A stretch of DNA of 64,000 nt from an uncultured Alphaproteobacteria bacterium. Lineage in GTDB: Bacteria > Pseudomonadota > Alphaproteobacteria > Rhodobacterales > Rhodobacteraceae. A program made the position numbers and the translations under genes. Of the stretch, positions 9,487 to 19,997 are shown in pieces. The stretch covers positions 21,369 to 85,368 of the forward strand of contig CACNDI010000008.1 in assembly GCA_902619165.1 (NCBI GenBank). Reading direction: 5' to 3'. Each line of letters opens with the position of its first letter. The first letter of the stretch is position 1. The notes beneath the pieces were generated by a model, which worked only from the letters and a program-made list of their open reading frames with translations, was not told the origin of the DNA and ran no database searches.

Positions 9487-10689
9487 ATGAGAGAAGCCGT
9501 TATAGTATCGACAGCTAGAACCCCTATTGGGAAAGCATACCGTGGATCGTTCAATAATACTCATGCACAAACTTTAGCAGGGCATGCTATTTCAGAGGCA
9601 GTAAAACGAGCAAAAGTAGATCCTAATGAGATTGATGATGTGATAGTAGGGGCAGCAGCTCAGCAAGGTACGCAGCAAGGAAACATTGCAAGGCAATCTT
9701 TACTTAGAGCTGGGCTTCCTGCAAGTGTACCTGGAATGTCAATAGACAGACAATGTGCATCGGGGATGATGGCAATAGCTACTGCAGCCAAACAGATAAT
9801 TGCTGATGGAATGAATATTACCGTGGGGGGTGGAGTTGAGTCTGTTTCTTTAGTCAGAAATGAAAATTTTAGAATGGATAATGCTAGAGATCCTTGGCTT
9901 GAGAATGAAATGCCTGAGCTTTACATGACTATGATTGAAACAGCGGAAACAGTAGCAGATCGATATGGAATATCTCGTGAAAGACAAGATGAATACGCGT
10001 TACAGTCACAAATGCGAACAGCACATGCCCAAAGAAATGGGTTTATGGATGATGAAATTGCGCCTCTTAAGGCGACAATGAAATATTACGATAAAGAAAG
10101 TAAAACTGCGACTTTTCACGAGGTTAATTTAATAAAAGATGAGGGGAACCGACCTGACACAAGTTTGGAGGGCTTAAGCGCGCTCAAACCGGTTTTTAAA
10201 GATGGCATTCACATAAGTGAGGGAAGTCACATCACTGCAGGGAATGCTTCTCAATTGTCAGACGGAGCATCTGCAAGTATTTTGATGGAGTCAAAAGAAG
10301 CTGAGCGGAGGGGGCTAAGCCCTCTGGGAGTTTATAGAGGTATGGCTGTTGCCGGTTGTGATCCTGATGAAATGGGAATAGGTCCGGTATATGCGGTACC
10401 AAAGCTTCTGAAAAATAATGCGTTAAAAATGGACGATATTGATCTCTGGGAGCTAAATGAAGCGTTCGCAAGCCAAGTGATTCACTGTAGAGATAGTTTA
10501 GGAATTCCAAACGAAATTTTAAATGTAAATGGAGGAGGGATATCTATCGGCCATCCATTCGGAATGTCAGGTGCTAGACTGGTAGGGCACGCATTAATTG
10601 AGGGGAAAAGGCGAAATGCAAAGCTTGTTGTTTGCACTATGTGTGTTGGAGGAGGTATGGGAGCTGCTGGACTCTTCGAGGTTTTGTAA
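9487..10689 (+). CDS. Acetyl-CoA C-acyltransferase (thiolase)
   Basis: 400-residue thiolase that condenses or cleaves acyl-CoAs. The acyl-enzyme cysteine is Cys90 (D-R-Q-C-A-S-G), the catalytic histidine His356 (I-G-H-P-F-G-M-S-G) and the second active cysteine Cys386 (C-V-G-G-G-M-G). Normal length. Strong GGGAGA ribosome-binding site. The next gene, a MaoC-type hydratase, begins directly at its stop codon, so the pair probably acts in one acyl-CoA pathway. Whether it is degradative (FadA type) or biosynthetic (PhaA/AtoB type) is not resolved. Confidence 0.93.
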   Translation: MREAVIVSTARTPIGKAYRGSFNNTHAQTLAGHAISEAVKRAKVDPNEIDDVIVGAAAQQGTQQGNIARQSLLRAGLPASVPGMSIDRQCASGMMAIATAAKQIIADGMNITVGGGVESVSLVRNENFRMDNARDPWLENEMPELYMTMIETAETVADRYGISRERQDEYALQSQMRTAHAQRNGFMDDEIAPLKATMKYYDKESKTATFHEVNLIKDEGNRPDTSLEGLSALKPVFKDGIHISEGSHITAGNASQLSDGASASILMESKEAERRGLSPLGVYRGMAVAGCDPDEMGIGPVYAVPKLLKNNALKMDDIDLWELNEAFASQVIHCRDSLGIPNEILNVNGGGISIGHPFGMSGARLVGHALIEGKRRNAKLVVCTMCVGGGMGAAGLFEVL

Positions 10690-11154
10690 TTGCTTAAATT
10701 AAAATATCCAAGGGATTTAAAGAAATTTGAGAATTATGAGTTGGGCTTTAGTGATTGGTTTTTAATTGATCAGCAACTTATCAATGCCTTTGCACAGCTT
10801 TCAGGTGATGATCAGTGGATTCATGTTGATACAGGAAGAGCATTAAATGAAATGCCAGATGGAAAAACAATTGCTCACGGGTTATTAAGCCTTTGCATTT
10901 CTCCTACGTTGGGAAAAAACAAAATTCATATTGAGAACCTAAAGCATACTCTAAACTATGGGATTGATAAAGTTAGATTCATTTCTCCAGTAAAAGTTGG
11001 GTCATTTATAAGGCTTAAATCGAAGATATTGAAAGTGATAATACGTGAAGACAATTCCGTTCTTGTCAGAATTGAGAGATTGATGGAAATTAAGGGAATA
11101 AAAAAGTTAGCTATGTACGCTGAAACTTTGTCATTAATGTATGCCGGTGATTGA
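10690..11154 (+). CDS. MaoC-family hot-dog hydratase
   Basis: 154-residue single hot-dog domain protein, predicted (R)-enoyl-CoA hydratase. The hydratase-2 motif is visible at about 36-48 (L-S-G-D-D-Q-W-I-H-V-D), with the Asp and His of the active site, followed by I-A-H-G-L-L-S. The only plausible start is TTG at 10690, immediately after the thiolase stop, with GAGG eight bases upstream. Translation is therefore likely coupled to the thiolase. Substrate chain length is unknown. Confidence 0.85.
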   Translation: MLKLKYPRDLKKFENYELGFSDWFLIDQQLINAFAQLSGDDQWIHVDTGRALNEMPDGKTIAHGLLSLCISPTLGKNKIHIENLKHTLNYGIDKVRFISPVKVGSFIRLKSKILKVIIREDNSVLVRIERLMEIKGIKKLAMYAETLSLMYAGD

Positions 11155-11155
11155 G

Positions 11156-12925
11156 TTAATTGAAAAGGCTTTCAACAAAGCCTACAAGAGATTTTTGCAA
11201 ACCTTCATTATTTAAATGAAACCTGTCTATTTCCATTTCCCAATCCATTTCCTTGAAATGATCTTTATTTTCAGTAAACCAAACTTCTGAAGTATATTCT
11301 AACTCTTCATCATCACAAATTTTTGCGGTCACTAGCCATGATTTAAAGTCAACCTCTTGCAGGTTTTTTATGAGCTCCTTGCACTTGTGACTGTTTCGAT
11401 CCATAAAATAACCAAATAGAACGGCTCTAGTTCTATGATCTGTATTTGTTTTCCCCATTGGTATGGGATCTAATTCCAGAGCACTTTCTAGAAGTTCTAT
11501 TCCCTTTTCTGTTGAACCAGTTCTAGAAAGTATTTCTCCATACACCGATAATACTCTCGGATCATTTGGAACCATCTTAAATGACGTTCGAGCATGTCTT
11601 TCTCCAGCCTTGAAATCGTGGGTGCTTAAGGCAACTTCTGCCAGCATTCTATGGACTTCAAAATCATTATCATTTAGCTGTTGAGCTTTCTCTATACACT
11701 GCATGGAATTATCCCACCACTCTTTCATATCACCTTCTAAATAACCACGACCCATTCCCTGACCAATCGCGCAAGCCTTCCAGGCATATGCCTGCCCATT
11801 ATTATTGTCAGCCTGAATCGCTTCATTGAATGAATCTATAGCTTCAAGGCAAGCCTCTTTCTTAAATTTATGGTGCAACACTTTGCCTCTAAGTAATAAT
11901 TCGTATGAGGTAAGATTCTCAGTTGGTTTACGATTAGCTCGTTCGAGACTTGAAATTTCAATTTCGCCCAGAAGTGCTATTGATATTTTTCTCACAATCT
12001 CATCTTGCACATCGAAAATGTCTTCTAGGATACGATCATACTTATTGTTCCAAAGAGCTTTACCATCACTCGAGTCTGATAATTCTACGGAAATTCTAAC
12101 TCGCTTACCAGATGTACGAATGCTACCTGAAACTGCGTAATCTACTCCAAACTTTTTGCAAAAATCTCGTATGCTGCTAGAAGTATCACGAAATTCGAAA
12201 CAAGACTGTCTGGATAAGACCTCAAGTTCTCGTATTCGTGAAAACTCTGTAATTAAATCTTCAACAACACCATCAACTAAATAACCGCTGTCTTCATCAT
12301 TGTTCATATTATCAAAAGGTAAAACTGCTAATTTTGGTTTATAACTTTTAACCGCCTCTTGAGCGTCCTTTTCTTTAAGTGCATCGGTCTTAGAAATTTT
12401 TTCGCCAGAGGGAGAGATTCCATATACTTGAAAGGCCTCGTCAATATTTTTTAAAGATTTTGTCCCAGCATCTTCAATACTAAAATTTATTCTTTTATTA
12501 ACCTGATCTTGTACTGCTGTTGAAAGTAATATTTGTCCCGGAGAACAGGCAGTCTCAAGTCTAGCTGCAATGTTTACGCCGTTACCATAGACATTATCTC
12601 CTTCAATTATGACGTCATCGAGATGTATACCAACTCTCCAGTCCAGCTGAGATTCTTCAGAAAGCGTATTATTTCTATCATTAATAGCTTTTTGAAAACC
12701 TATTGCTGCGTTCACGCATTCAACAGGACTTTCAAACTCCGCTATTACTGAGTCACCTGCTGTATAAAAAATTCTTCCACCAAATTCCTTTATCTTTGGA
12801 TCAATTATAGATCTGCAGGCTTTTAGGTTTTCAAGTGTTAGTTCTTCATTTTCATCCATTCTTTTGCTAAAGCCGACACAATCGGTAGCAAGAATTGTTG
12901 TTAATTTACGTTTAACTTTTGACAT
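11156..12925 (-). CDS. Class III nucleotidyl cyclase domain / TolB-like domain / TPR protein, paralogue 1
   Basis: 589-residue cytoplasmic protein in three parts. Residues 8-165 are a class III cyclase homology domain with metal-binding Asp15 and Asp58 and the transition-state Asn118/Arg122 (V-N-I-A-A-R-L-E). Residues 195-320 resemble the TolB/FlgO-like domain often following such cyclases (L-A-V-L-P-F to D-V-Q-D-E-I). Residues 335-560 are a TPR-like helical repeat region. The lysine that normally selects ATP or GTP (K-T-x-G-D) is replaced by Tyr54 (F-Y-T-A-G-D), so cyclase activity or base preference is uncertain. It is convergent with the MaoC gene, 1 nt apart. A close paralogue lies at 30409-32172. 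Confidence 0.85.
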   Translation of the reverse strand: MSKVKRKLTTILATDCVGFSKRMDENEELTLENLKACRSIIDPKIKEFGGRIFYTAGDSVIAEFESPVECVNAAIGFQKAINDRNNTLSEESQLDWRVGIHLDDVIIEGDNVYGNGVNIAARLETACSPGQILLSTAVQDQVNKRINFSIEDAGTKSLKNIDEAFQVYGISPSGEKISKTDALKEKDAQEAVKSYKPKLAVLPFDNMNNDEDSGYLVDGVVEDLITEFSRIRELEVLSRQSCFEFRDTSSSIRDFCKKFGVDYAVSGSIRTSGKRVRISVELSDSSDGKALWNNKYDRILEDIFDVQDEIVRKISIALLGEIEISSLERANRKPTENLTSYELLLRGKVLHHKFKKEACLEAIDSFNEAIQADNNNGQAYAWKACAIGQGMGRGYLEGDMKEWWDNSMQCIEKAQQLNDNDFEVHRMLAEVALSTHDFKAGERHARTSFKMVPNDPRVLSVYGEILSRTGSTEKGIELLESALELDPIPMGKTNTDHRTRAVLFGYFMDRNSHKCKELIKNLQEVDFKSWLVTAKICDDEELEYTSEVWFTENKDHFKEMDWEMEIDRFHLNNEGLQKSLVGFVESLFN

Positions 12926-13020
12926 TTTTTATTACAGAAAGCTTTGATTTTAATAGGCAACCAAATGCCCAATTTAAAATTTAGTGTAAAACGAACAAAA
13001 GACCAAAAGCTATAAAAAAA

Positions 13021-15894
13021 TTAGTTTCCATCGCTCATCCCTTGAAAGTCAGACATGGGCGGACACGTACAAATCAGATTTCTATCCCCATGGACGTTAT
13101 CAATTCTATTTACTGGCGGCCAATACTTATCCACACGAAAGGACCCGGGAGGAAAACAAGCTTGCTCTCTAGTATATGGTCTATTCCACTCTCCAACTAG
13201 ATCTTCAACTGTATGAGGAGCGTTTTTCAAAGGATTATTATCCGGATCGATACGACCCTCTTCAATATCCTTTGCTTCATGGAAAATCGCTATCATAGCA
13301 TCACAAAACCTATCAAGTTCTGCTTTGGTTTCACTCTCTGTTGGTTCAATCATGAGAGTTCCTGCAACTGGAAAGCTCATGGTTGGTGCATGAAAACCAC
13401 AATCAACTAATCTCTTTGAAATATCATCAACAGTAACACCTGTATCTTTAGTTAGGGGTCTAATGTCTACGATACATTCATGTGCAATCCTTCCTTCAGG
13501 CCCAGTGTAAAGAATGGGATAAAACTTTCCCAATTTTTTTGCAATATAATTGGCATTCAAAATGGCTACTCTTGTAGCTTGCGTGAGCCCTGTTCCGCCC
13601 ATCATTAAACAGTAAGCCCATGAAATAGTCAAAATTGAACCTGATCCAAATGGAGCAGCAGCAACAGCTCCTCCATCATTATCCTCAACTGGATTTCCTG
13701 GAAGAAATGGAGTTAAATGATCTTTGACCGCTATAGGCCCCATTCCTGGCCCACCACCACCATGGGGGATCGCGAAAGTTTTATGAAGATTTAAATGGCT
13801 TACATCAGCGCCAATCTCGCCTGGTTTAACTAATCCAACCATTGCATTCAGATTTGCACCATCAAGGTAAACCTGACCACCAAATTTATGGGTAATTGCG
13901 CAAATTTTTGAAACATTAACTTCAAATACACCATGAGTTGAGGGGTAGGTAATCATGCAACATGACAGCCGATCTTTATATTCTTTAGCTTTACTTTCGA
14001 AGTCTTTTATATCAACGTCCCCATTATCTGATGTATTGACTGGAACAACCTGTAATCCAGCCATCTGTGCTGAAGCCGGATTTGTGCCATGTGCCGACAT
14101 GGGAATTAAACAAATGTCTCTGTTATTATCTCCCCGTGATTTATGGTATCGCCCAATTGTGAGCAGTCCAGCATACTCTCCTTGGGCACCCGAATTAGAC
14201 TGCATCGATATAGAGTCATACCCGGTCACGTCACATAACATTTTAGACAAGCTATCTATCATTATGTTATAGCCTAAGGTTTGTTCCTTGGGAGCATATG
14301 GGTGGACTTGAGAAAACTCAGGCCAGGACAGCGGGAGCATTTCTGCAACCGCATTGAGTTTCATGGTACATGAGCCAAGTGGTATCATAGATCTATCAAG
14401 AGCTATATCTCTGTCAACAAGGCGGCGCATGTATCTTGTCATCTCACTCTCCGCTCTGTTCATATGAAATATAGGATGTGTAAGGAAATCAGTAAGCCTG
14501 TATAATTTATTCGGAATTCGATAACCTGAGTTTAAGTCTTTATCTTTTCGTTTTATACCAAATGATCTCCATACTGCCTCAATTATAGCTGGCCTGGTTC
14601 TCTCATCCAATGATATCCCAATTCTAGACTTACCTATCTTTCTAAGATTAATTCCTTCACTAATTGCTGATTTGAGGATTACATTTTGCATGGGACCGAC
14701 GTCTATTGTAATCGTATCAAAAAAGTGTTTTTGTTCCACGTTGAAACCATGTGCCTCCAATCCCTTGGCTAATCTAACGGTTTTTCTATGAATCCTTTGC
14801 GCAATAGCTTTTAATCCATCTGGCCCATGCATCACAGCATAAAAAGATGCCATTACCGCTAGAAGGGCTTGTGCCGTACACACGTTGCTTGTAGCCTTTT
14901 CACGTCTAATATGTTGCTCTCTTGTTTGTAGAGCCAATCGATACGCTTTATTACCTTTACTATCTATGGAAACACCTACAATTCTGCCAGGAAGAAAGCG
15001 CTTGTAAGTCTCTTTGGTAGCCATATAAGCGGCATGGGGCCCTCCAAATCCTTGTGGAACACCAAATCTTTGTGTTGATCCCACTGCGATATCGGCCCCC
15101 ATGGAACCTGGTTCTTTCAGTAAAGTTAACGACATTGGGTCTGCTGAAATTGTAACAAGAGCACCAGTTTCGTGCAGTTTATTAGTCACATTTGTAAAGT
15201 CTCTGAGCGTGCCAAAAGTTCCAGGATATTGGAATATCGCTCCAAAGCAATCTTCATAGTTAATGTCTTTATCCGGATCACCAATAATAATATTTATCCC
15301 AAGTGGATGTGCTCTTGTCTTCAGGACTTCGATATTTTGTGGGTGGCATTCTTGGTCAACAAAGAAATTGATGGACTTGTTTTTAGTTATCCTTTTTGCC
15401 ATAGTCATCGCCTCTGCACATGCAGTGGCTTCATCAAGTAAAGAGGCGTTCGCTATTTCTAGTCCAGTTAGATCACTGATCATTGTTTGAAAATTAAGAA
15501 GAGCTTCCAAACGTCCTTGGGAAATTTCTGGCTGGTAAGGGGTATAGGAAGTGTACCAGGCAGGATTTTCTAAAACATTTCTTTGAATTGCAGGGGGTGT
15601 TATAGTTCCGTGATACCCTTGACCGATTAAGCTCATCATTTTTTTATTTTTTAACGCTGTTTCTCTAAGATGGAAAAGCATCTCTCGTTCAGATTTTGGC
15701 TTATCCCAATCAAGTAATTTTTTTTGTCTTATGGATGGAGGAATTGTTTGATCAATTAACTGATCAATACTATTCAGACCAAGAAGCTTAAGCATTTTTT
15801 CCATCTCTTGAGGCGATGGACCTATGTGCCTCCTATTAGCAAAATCGTAAGGTAGATACTCTGTTGGCTCAAAATTATTATTTTCAAAATTCAT
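13021..15894 (-). CDS. gcvP: Glycine dehydrogenase (decarboxylating), P protein
   Basis: 957-residue single-chain P protein of the glycine cleavage complex. It decarboxylates glycine on PLP and passes the aminomethyl group to lipoyl-GcvH. Both halves are present. The N-terminal half has Y-H-G-T-I-T-P and [10 protein letters not shown]. The C-terminal half carries the PLP lysine in L-N-L-H-K-T-F followed by the glycine-rich [11 protein letters not shown] loop. Full length for the bacterial fused form. Last gene of gcvT-gcvH-gcvP, 20 nt after gcvH, and under the glycine riboswitch upstream of gcvT. Confidence 0.97.
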   Translation of the reverse strand: MNFENNNFEPTEYLPYDFANRRHIGPSPQEMEKMLKLLGLNSIDQLIDQTIPPSIRQKKLLDWDKPKSEREMLFHLRETALKNKKMMSLIGQGYHGTITPPAIQRNVLENPAWYTSYTPYQPEISQGRLEALLNFQTMISDLTGLEIANASLLDEATACAEAMTMAKRITKNKSINFFVDQECHPQNIEVLKTRAHPLGINIIIGDPDKDINYEDCFGAIFQYPGTFGTLRDFTNVTNKLHETGALVTISADPMSLTLLKEPGSMGADIAVGSTQRFGVPQGFGGPHAAYMATKETYKRFLPGRIVGVSIDSKGNKAYRLALQTREQHIRREKATSNVCTAQALLAVMASFYAVMHGPDGLKAIAQRIHRKTVRLAKGLEAHGFNVEQKHFFDTITIDVGPMQNVILKSAISEGINLRKIGKSRIGISLDERTRPAIIEAVWRSFGIKRKDKDLNSGYRIPNKLYRLTDFLTHPIFHMNRAESEMTRYMRRLVDRDIALDRSMIPLGSCTMKLNAVAEMLPLSWPEFSQVHPYAPKEQTLGYNIMIDSLSKMLCDVTGYDSISMQSNSGAQGEYAGLLTIGRYHKSRGDNNRDICLIPMSAHGTNPASAQMAGLQVVPVNTSDNGDVDIKDFESKAKEYKDRLSCCMITYPSTHGVFEVNVSKICAITHKFGGQVYLDGANLNAMVGLVKPGEIGADVSHLNLHKTFAIPHGGGGPGMGPIAVKDHLTPFLPGNPVEDNDGGAVAAAPFGSGSILTISWAYCLMMGGTGLTQATRVAILNANYIAKKLGKFYPILYTGPEGRIAHECIVDIRPLTKDTGVTVDDISKRLVDCGFHAPTMSFPVAGTLMIEPTESETKAELDRFCDAMIAIFHEAKDIEEGRIDPDNNPLKNAPHTVEDLVGEWNRPYTREQACFPPGSFRVDKYWPPVNRIDNVHGDRNLICTCPPMSDFQGMSDGN

Positions 15895-15914
15895 TTTTTC
15901 CCCCTAAAATTAAG

Positions 15915-16274
15915 TTATTCGATATATTTCTTGTATTCGTCTTCACTCATTAGACCATCAAGCTCTCCTTGATTTTTTAAGGACATTTTGAAAAACCAAG
16001 CTTCGCCTGTTGGATCGTTGTTAACCATAGATGGGTCATCCACTATTGCGTTATTGATATCAGTAATTTCTCCATCAAGAGGTGCCAGGATATCCGATGC
16101 TGCCTTTACACTTTCTATAACAACTATTTCTTGCCCTTTGGTAACTGAAGTTCCTACATCTGGTAGTTCAATGAATACAATATCTCCCAATTGTTCCGCG
16201 GCATACTCTGTGATGCCAACCTTGACCATATCTCCGTCAGACTCAAGCCATTCATGCTCTTCTGTGAATTTCAT
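15915..16274 (-). CDS. gcvH: Glycine cleavage system H protein
   Basis: 119-residue lipoyl carrier that shuttles the aminomethyl intermediate among P, T and L proteins. The lipoylated lysine is Lys57 in E-S-V-K-A-A-S-D. The start K-F-T-E-E-H-E-W-L and the G-I-T-E-Y-A-A-E-Q-L-G-D segment are diagnostic. GAGGAG ribosome-binding site. 14 nt separate it from gcvT, which is transcribed first. Confidence 0.97.
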   Translation of the reverse strand: MKFTEEHEWLESDGDMVKVGITEYAAEQLGDIVFIELPDVGTSVTKGQEIVVIESVKAASDILAPLDGEITDINNAIVDDPSMVNNDPTGEAWFFKMSLKNQGELDGLMSEDEYKKYIE

Positions 16275-16288
16275 ACTATTATCTCCTC

Positions 16289-17422
16289 TTAATTTCTTTT
16301 AAAATTGGTTGGTACGAACGGTAATTTTGTAAGTGTTACAGAAAAGAACTTGTTTCTTACTTCACCAAAAATTGGTTCATCAACATTGAATTTATTATGG
16401 TTCAAATACCCCATTGAAATCGGCCTTTCAAGAGATGGTGAGTAGCCGCCAGATGTGATCACACCAATTTCATTCTTTCCACTATCATCACTAAACAGTT
16501 TAGTCCCAGATCTTAGTGGAGCTCTCCCATCGGGAAAAAAAGCCTCTCTCTTGAAATAAGGTTGTTCCTCAATTTGGTTCAAAATCTTTTCTTGCCCCAC
16601 AAAACCACCTTCTCGCTCCCCTCCAGTCCGTCTAACTTTTTGGATAGCCCATTTTAAACCGGCCTCAATAGGAGTAATTGTTTCGTTTAAGTCCTGCCCA
16701 TATAGGCAAAGCCCACATTCCAGTCTGAGGGTATCTCTGGCTCCCAATCCAATCGGTTCAATACCATCTTGGTCGAGAATGTTTTTACAGAAAACTTCAC
16801 ATAGACTGTTAGGTAGTGATATTTCAAATCCATCTTGTCCAGTATAGCCAGACCTTGAAACCCATAGTATCTCTCCTTTATACGAAAAGTTATTCACATC
16901 AAGATACTTTAAGGAACTTAATTCTCCGATAAGGTTGGATAAAATCTTTTCTGATTGAGGACCTTGAATAGCAATAAGTGCTCTTGTCTTAATTAAGTCA
17001 ACATCGATTTCTCTAGAAATATTTTCTCTAAGATATTTAAAATCAATTTCCTTTCTCAAAGCATTTATAACAACAAAATAGTGATCGCCTCTATTTGATA
17101 TCATCAGGTCGTCTATGATTCCTCCCTCTTTATTTGGTAAAAACCCATACCTCTGCCTGTCTTCACTAAGACCTAATACATCAATGGGAAGAAGTTTTTC
17201 CAATTCAGAGGCAATGAATTTCATAGAATGTGTATTAGACGAAATGACTAGCTGCCCCATATGACTAACATCAAAAAGGCCTGCAGACTTTCTGCAATAT
17301 AAGTGCTCTTTCATAATTCCTAAAGGGTAATTAACAGGCATTTCATATCCAGCGAAAGGTATCGCTTTAGCACCGAGAGATCGATGAAGATCGTATAAAG
17401 CTGTCTTTTTAAGCTCTGTCAA
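16289..17422 (-). CDS. gcvT: Aminomethyltransferase, glycine cleavage T protein
   Basis: 377-residue T protein that transfers the methylene group from GcvH to tetrahydrofolate, releasing ammonia. Recognised by L-G-A-K-A-I-P-F-A-G-Y-E-M-P, the L-F-D-V-S-H-M-G-Q folate-side motif, and G-L-G-A-R-D-T-L-R-L-E with the catalytic Asp. Normal length. First gene of the operon, about 80 nt downstream of the glycine riboswitch aptamers. L protein (lipoamide dehydrogenase) is not in the window. Confidence 0.96.
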   Translation of the reverse strand: MTELKKTALYDLHRSLGAKAIPFAGYEMPVNYPLGIMKEHLYCRKSAGLFDVSHMGQLVISSNTHSMKFIASELEKLLPIDVLGLSEDRQRYGFLPNKEGGIIDDLMISNRGDHYFVVINALRKEIDFKYLRENISREIDVDLIKTRALIAIQGPQSEKILSNLIGELSSLKYLDVNNFSYKGEILWVSRSGYTGQDGFEISLPNSLCEVFCKNILDQDGIEPIGLGARDTLRLECGLCLYGQDLNETITPIEAGLKWAIQKVRRTGGEREGGFVGQEKILNQIEEQPYFKREAFFPDGRAPLRSGTKLFSDDSGKNEIGVITSGGYSPSLERPISMGYLNHNKFNVDEPIFGEVRNKFFSVTLTKLPFVPTNFKRN

Positions 17423-17461
17423 AACTTAACCTTCTTATTCCGGTATTATATGATTTTACCG

Positions 17462-17502
17462 GCATTCGTTAAAGATGTGTGTAAGTACACATCCAAGAAT
17501 GC
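17462..17502 (-). promoter_or_regulatory. Candidate expression-platform hairpin of the glycine riboswitch
   Basis: Just downstream of the second aptamer (minus strand) is a nested inverted repeat: outer GCATTC/GAATGC at 17462-17467 and 17497-17502, inner GATGTGT/ACACATC at 17474-17480 and 17487-17493. No T-run follows it on the transcribed strand, so it does not look like a simple intrinsic terminator. It may compete with the aptamer P1 stem or act on translation of gcvT, about 40 nt further on. Pairing is seen; role is inferred. Confidence 0.5.
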
Positions 17503-17647
17503 CCCCTCTGTTCCTTTGCCTGAGATCGTTATCCCTTCGGCGGACTATTTAAAGTCGCTCTCCAGAGTGTTCAGTCTATACCGGTCCTTTTTGCCTGAGA
17601 GTTTCCGGGGCGGTTGCTCCTTCGGCAACTATTGCTAGTTTCTCCCG
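17503..17647 (-). promoter_or_regulatory. Tandem (two-aptamer) glycine riboswitch upstream of gcvT-gcvH-gcvP
   Basis: On the minus strand two copies of the glycine aptamer core follow each other. The first contains GCCGAAGGAGCAACCGCCC then AACTCTCAGGCAAAAAGGACC, at about 17568-17647. The second contains CCGCCGAAGGGATAACG then ATCTCAGGCAAAGGAACAGAG, at about 17503-17567. A short linker with TCTGGAGAG joins them, as in classical cooperative tandem glycine riboswitches. It precedes gcvT directly, so glycine binding should switch on the glycine cleavage genes. Identification is by conserved core sequence; the mechanism is inferred. Confidence 0.93.
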
Positions 17648-17724
17648 ATACATCATTAAAGATATTATAAAAGCTTTAAACTTTCAAGAATTTTGGTCAC
17701 GTAGATATCCAATGAAAAATAAAA

Positions 17725-18600
17725 CTATTCAGAAACGTCAAGTTTGTCCTGCGTTTTTAATTCAAAATCCGACGCGTCATGTCTTTCATGCAACTGAAAT
17801 TTTGGGTTTCCTGCTATACGATTAACCATCCGTGCTTTACTCGCTGTTGGTCTTTGATCTATTTTTTCAGCCCAAGCAACGACATTTTTATATGAAGACA
17901 CATCCAAAAAGTTACCAGCGCTATATAATCGACCAAGCACGAGCTGTCCGTACCATGGCCAAGATGCTATATCAGCAATAGTAAATTTTTCACAAGCTAA
18001 GTATTCAGTTTGAGTTAATCTTTGGTCCAATACGTCCAACTGGCGTTTGGTTTCCATCGCATATCTGTCTATTGGATATTGAAATTTTTCAGGCGCATAG
18101 GAATAAAAATGCCCAAAGCCGCCCCCCAAATAAGGCGTGCTTCCCATTTGCCAAAATAACCAGGAAAGGCATTCAGTACGCTTGTTTGGCTCTGTTGGCA
18201 AAAACTCTGAAAATTTTTCGGCTAAGTATAAGAGAATAGCACCGGACTCAAAAACTCGTTGTTCTTTTCCATTTGACTGATCTAGTAACGCCGGAATTTT
18301 TGAATTGGGGTTTATTTCTACAAAACCAGATGAAAACTGCTCACCTTTATTTATTCGGCAAAGCCACGCGTCGTACTCTGCGCCTTCATGCCCCAAAGCT
18401 AGTAGCTCCTCTAACATCAATGTTATTTTTACTCCATTTGGCGTTCCCTGAGAGTATAATTGCAATGGATGCTTTCCTCTGGGAAGCTTCTGGTCATAAG
18501 CAGAGCCAGCCGTGGGTTTGTTTATGCTTTCAAATGCCCCCCCACTAGGCTTATCCCATTCCCAAACCTCAGGTGGAATATATGTGCTTTCTTTATTCAT
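17725..18600 (-). CDS. yghU: Glutathione S-transferase, YghU-like disulfide-bond oxidoreductase
   Basis: 291-residue GST of the YghU group, which reduces disulfides with two bound glutathiones. The long N-terminal extension (P-P-E-V-W-E-W at residues 9-15, then G-G-A-F-E-S-I-N-K-P-T-A-G) and P-N-G-V-K-I-T-L-M-L-E-E-L in the thioredoxin-like domain are typical. I-N-P-N-S-K-I-P-A-L contacts glutathione, and the all-helical C-terminal domain is complete. Length matches E. coli YghU (about 288). Stand-alone gene between the glycine riboswitch and a divergent MFS gene. A second, shorter GST is at 23017. Confidence 0.88.
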   Translation of the reverse strand: MNKESTYIPPEVWEWDKPSGGAFESINKPTAGSAYDQKLPRGKHPLQLYSQGTPNGVKITLMLEELLALGHEGAEYDAWLCRINKGEQFSSGFVEINPNSKIPALLDQSNGKEQRVFESGAILLYLAEKFSEFLPTEPNKRTECLSWLFWQMGSTPYLGGGFGHFYSYAPEKFQYPIDRYAMETKRQLDVLDQRLTQTEYLACEKFTIADIASWPWYGQLVLGRLYSAGNFLDVSSYKNVVAWAEKIDQRPTASKARMVNRIAGNPKFQLHERHDASDFELKTQDKLDVSE

Positions 18601-18708
18601 TTTGATGCCCTTTATGATCCCATAAAAAAATTAACCTTTTAACAAAAGTGATATGCAAAAGTAATTATTCAATATCCCGTTTTGAGTAAATCGTGATAGT
18701 AAACTATC

Positions 18709-19911
18709 ATGCTTTCACGCTTTCGAAACAAAAAAATTCCTGATATATATCTTTTTATTAGCCATTTTTTAGACCACTTCATAATTCTTGTCTTTGCCAA
18801 GGCAGCTTATGATGCAGGGCGGGACATAGGGCTCACCTATGGTGAAACTATAAAGCTAGCAACATTGGGATTTATTCTGTTTGGTATTGCATCACCAATA
18901 GCAGCCAGAGTAGCTGACATTTTTTCAAGATCTATTACAATGGTAGTATTTCATTTTGGGATAGGCATTTCGTCGATCCTGATAAGTTTTTCTTACACAT
19001 CACTCCATTTGGTATTAGGCTTGTCCAGCTTGGGTTTTTTTGCTGCTATTTTTCATCCGGTCGGAATAGCAATGCTATTGGAAACAAAAGAGCGCGTCGG
19101 TCTACGCCTCGGTGTCAATGGCTTATTCGGAAATATGGGCGTAGCTAGTGCTCCATTAATTACAGGCATTATTATTTTTTATAGTGATTGGAAAATGGCT
19201 TTCTTGATATCTGGAATAATATGCATAATTTACGGAATACTTTTTGCGCGTGCTCTCAAACCTATGGAGTCGCAAAATGGAGGATCCCCTAAAATAAAGT
19301 CTGAAAAGTTTTCTCATGGCTGGAGGCAAGCTCTTTTAGCCTTAGCAATTAGTACCACCTTTGGAGGTTTCGTTTTTACAGCGGTAACTTTCCTCGTTCC
19401 TCGGTATTTGGAGCTTTATATGGAAAACCTTATGCTTTCTGTTGCGATGACTGGACTACTTGCTTCTTTTGTCTATGCAATATCTTCTTTTTCACAGGTT
19501 GTTGTTGGATGGTTTATTGATCGTATATCGCCGAAAATAGTTTTATTTATCGTCTCAATTGGTCAGATAATCTTTATATATTTGGCGTCTCAATTCGACG
19601 GTTACAAGCTATTATTCTTTATGACGTTAGCGGTCTGTTTTGTTTTTGGCCAAATTCCAATTATTGATGCTGTTATGGTACGGTATGTTCCTGATGGTTG
19701 GAGGAATCGCGTTCTCAGCATGAAGTTTGTTCTTAATCTTGGAGTTGGCGCTACTGTTCTACCAACATGTAGTTTTATGTTGGACAAGGGATATAAGTTG
19801 TCGGAGCTTTTTAGTTTTTTAAGTTTGTTTTCTGTTATTATTGTTCTGGCATCTATTTTATTACCGTCACAAAGTTCTACTCGTGCTGGGAGGATGATTT
19901 TAAGGAAATAA
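18709..19911 (+). CDS. Major facilitator superfamily transporter
   Basis: 400-residue inner-membrane protein with about 12 predicted helices and a central cytoplasmic loop near residues 185-205. It looks like a sugar- or drug-type MFS permease (paired helices, G-F-F-A-A-I-F-H-P-V-G in the first half, W-F-I-D-R-I-S-P motif-A-like loop in the second). H-P-V-G-I-A-M-L recalls the fosmidomycin-resistance (Fsr-like) branch. The ATG at 18709 has no strong ribosome-binding site. Substrate unknown. Divergent from the YghU gene. Confidence 0.85.
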   Translation: MLSRFRNKKIPDIYLFISHFLDHFIILVFAKAAYDAGRDIGLTYGETIKLATLGFILFGIASPIAARVADIFSRSITMVVFHFGIGISSILISFSYTSLHLVLGLSSLGFFAAIFHPVGIAMLLETKERVGLRLGVNGLFGNMGVASAPLITGIIIFYSDWKMAFLISGIICIIYGILFARALKPMESQNGGSPKIKSEKFSHGWRQALLALAISTTFGGFVFTAVTFLVPRYLELYMENLMLSVAMTGLLASFVYAISSFSQVVVGWFIDRISPKIVLFIVSIGQIIFIYLASQFDGYKLLFFMTLAVCFVFGQIPIIDAVMVRYVPDGWRNRVLSMKFVLNLGVGATVLPTCSFMLDKGYKLSELFSFLSLFSVIIVLASILLPSQSSTRAGRMILRK

Positions 19912-19997
19912 TAAAGTTGTTGGGCTATTTTCTTTTGTCCAAATGCTATACTTTGATGTAACTTTCTGTAACAAAAATAAAAAATTGTGAGACATAT

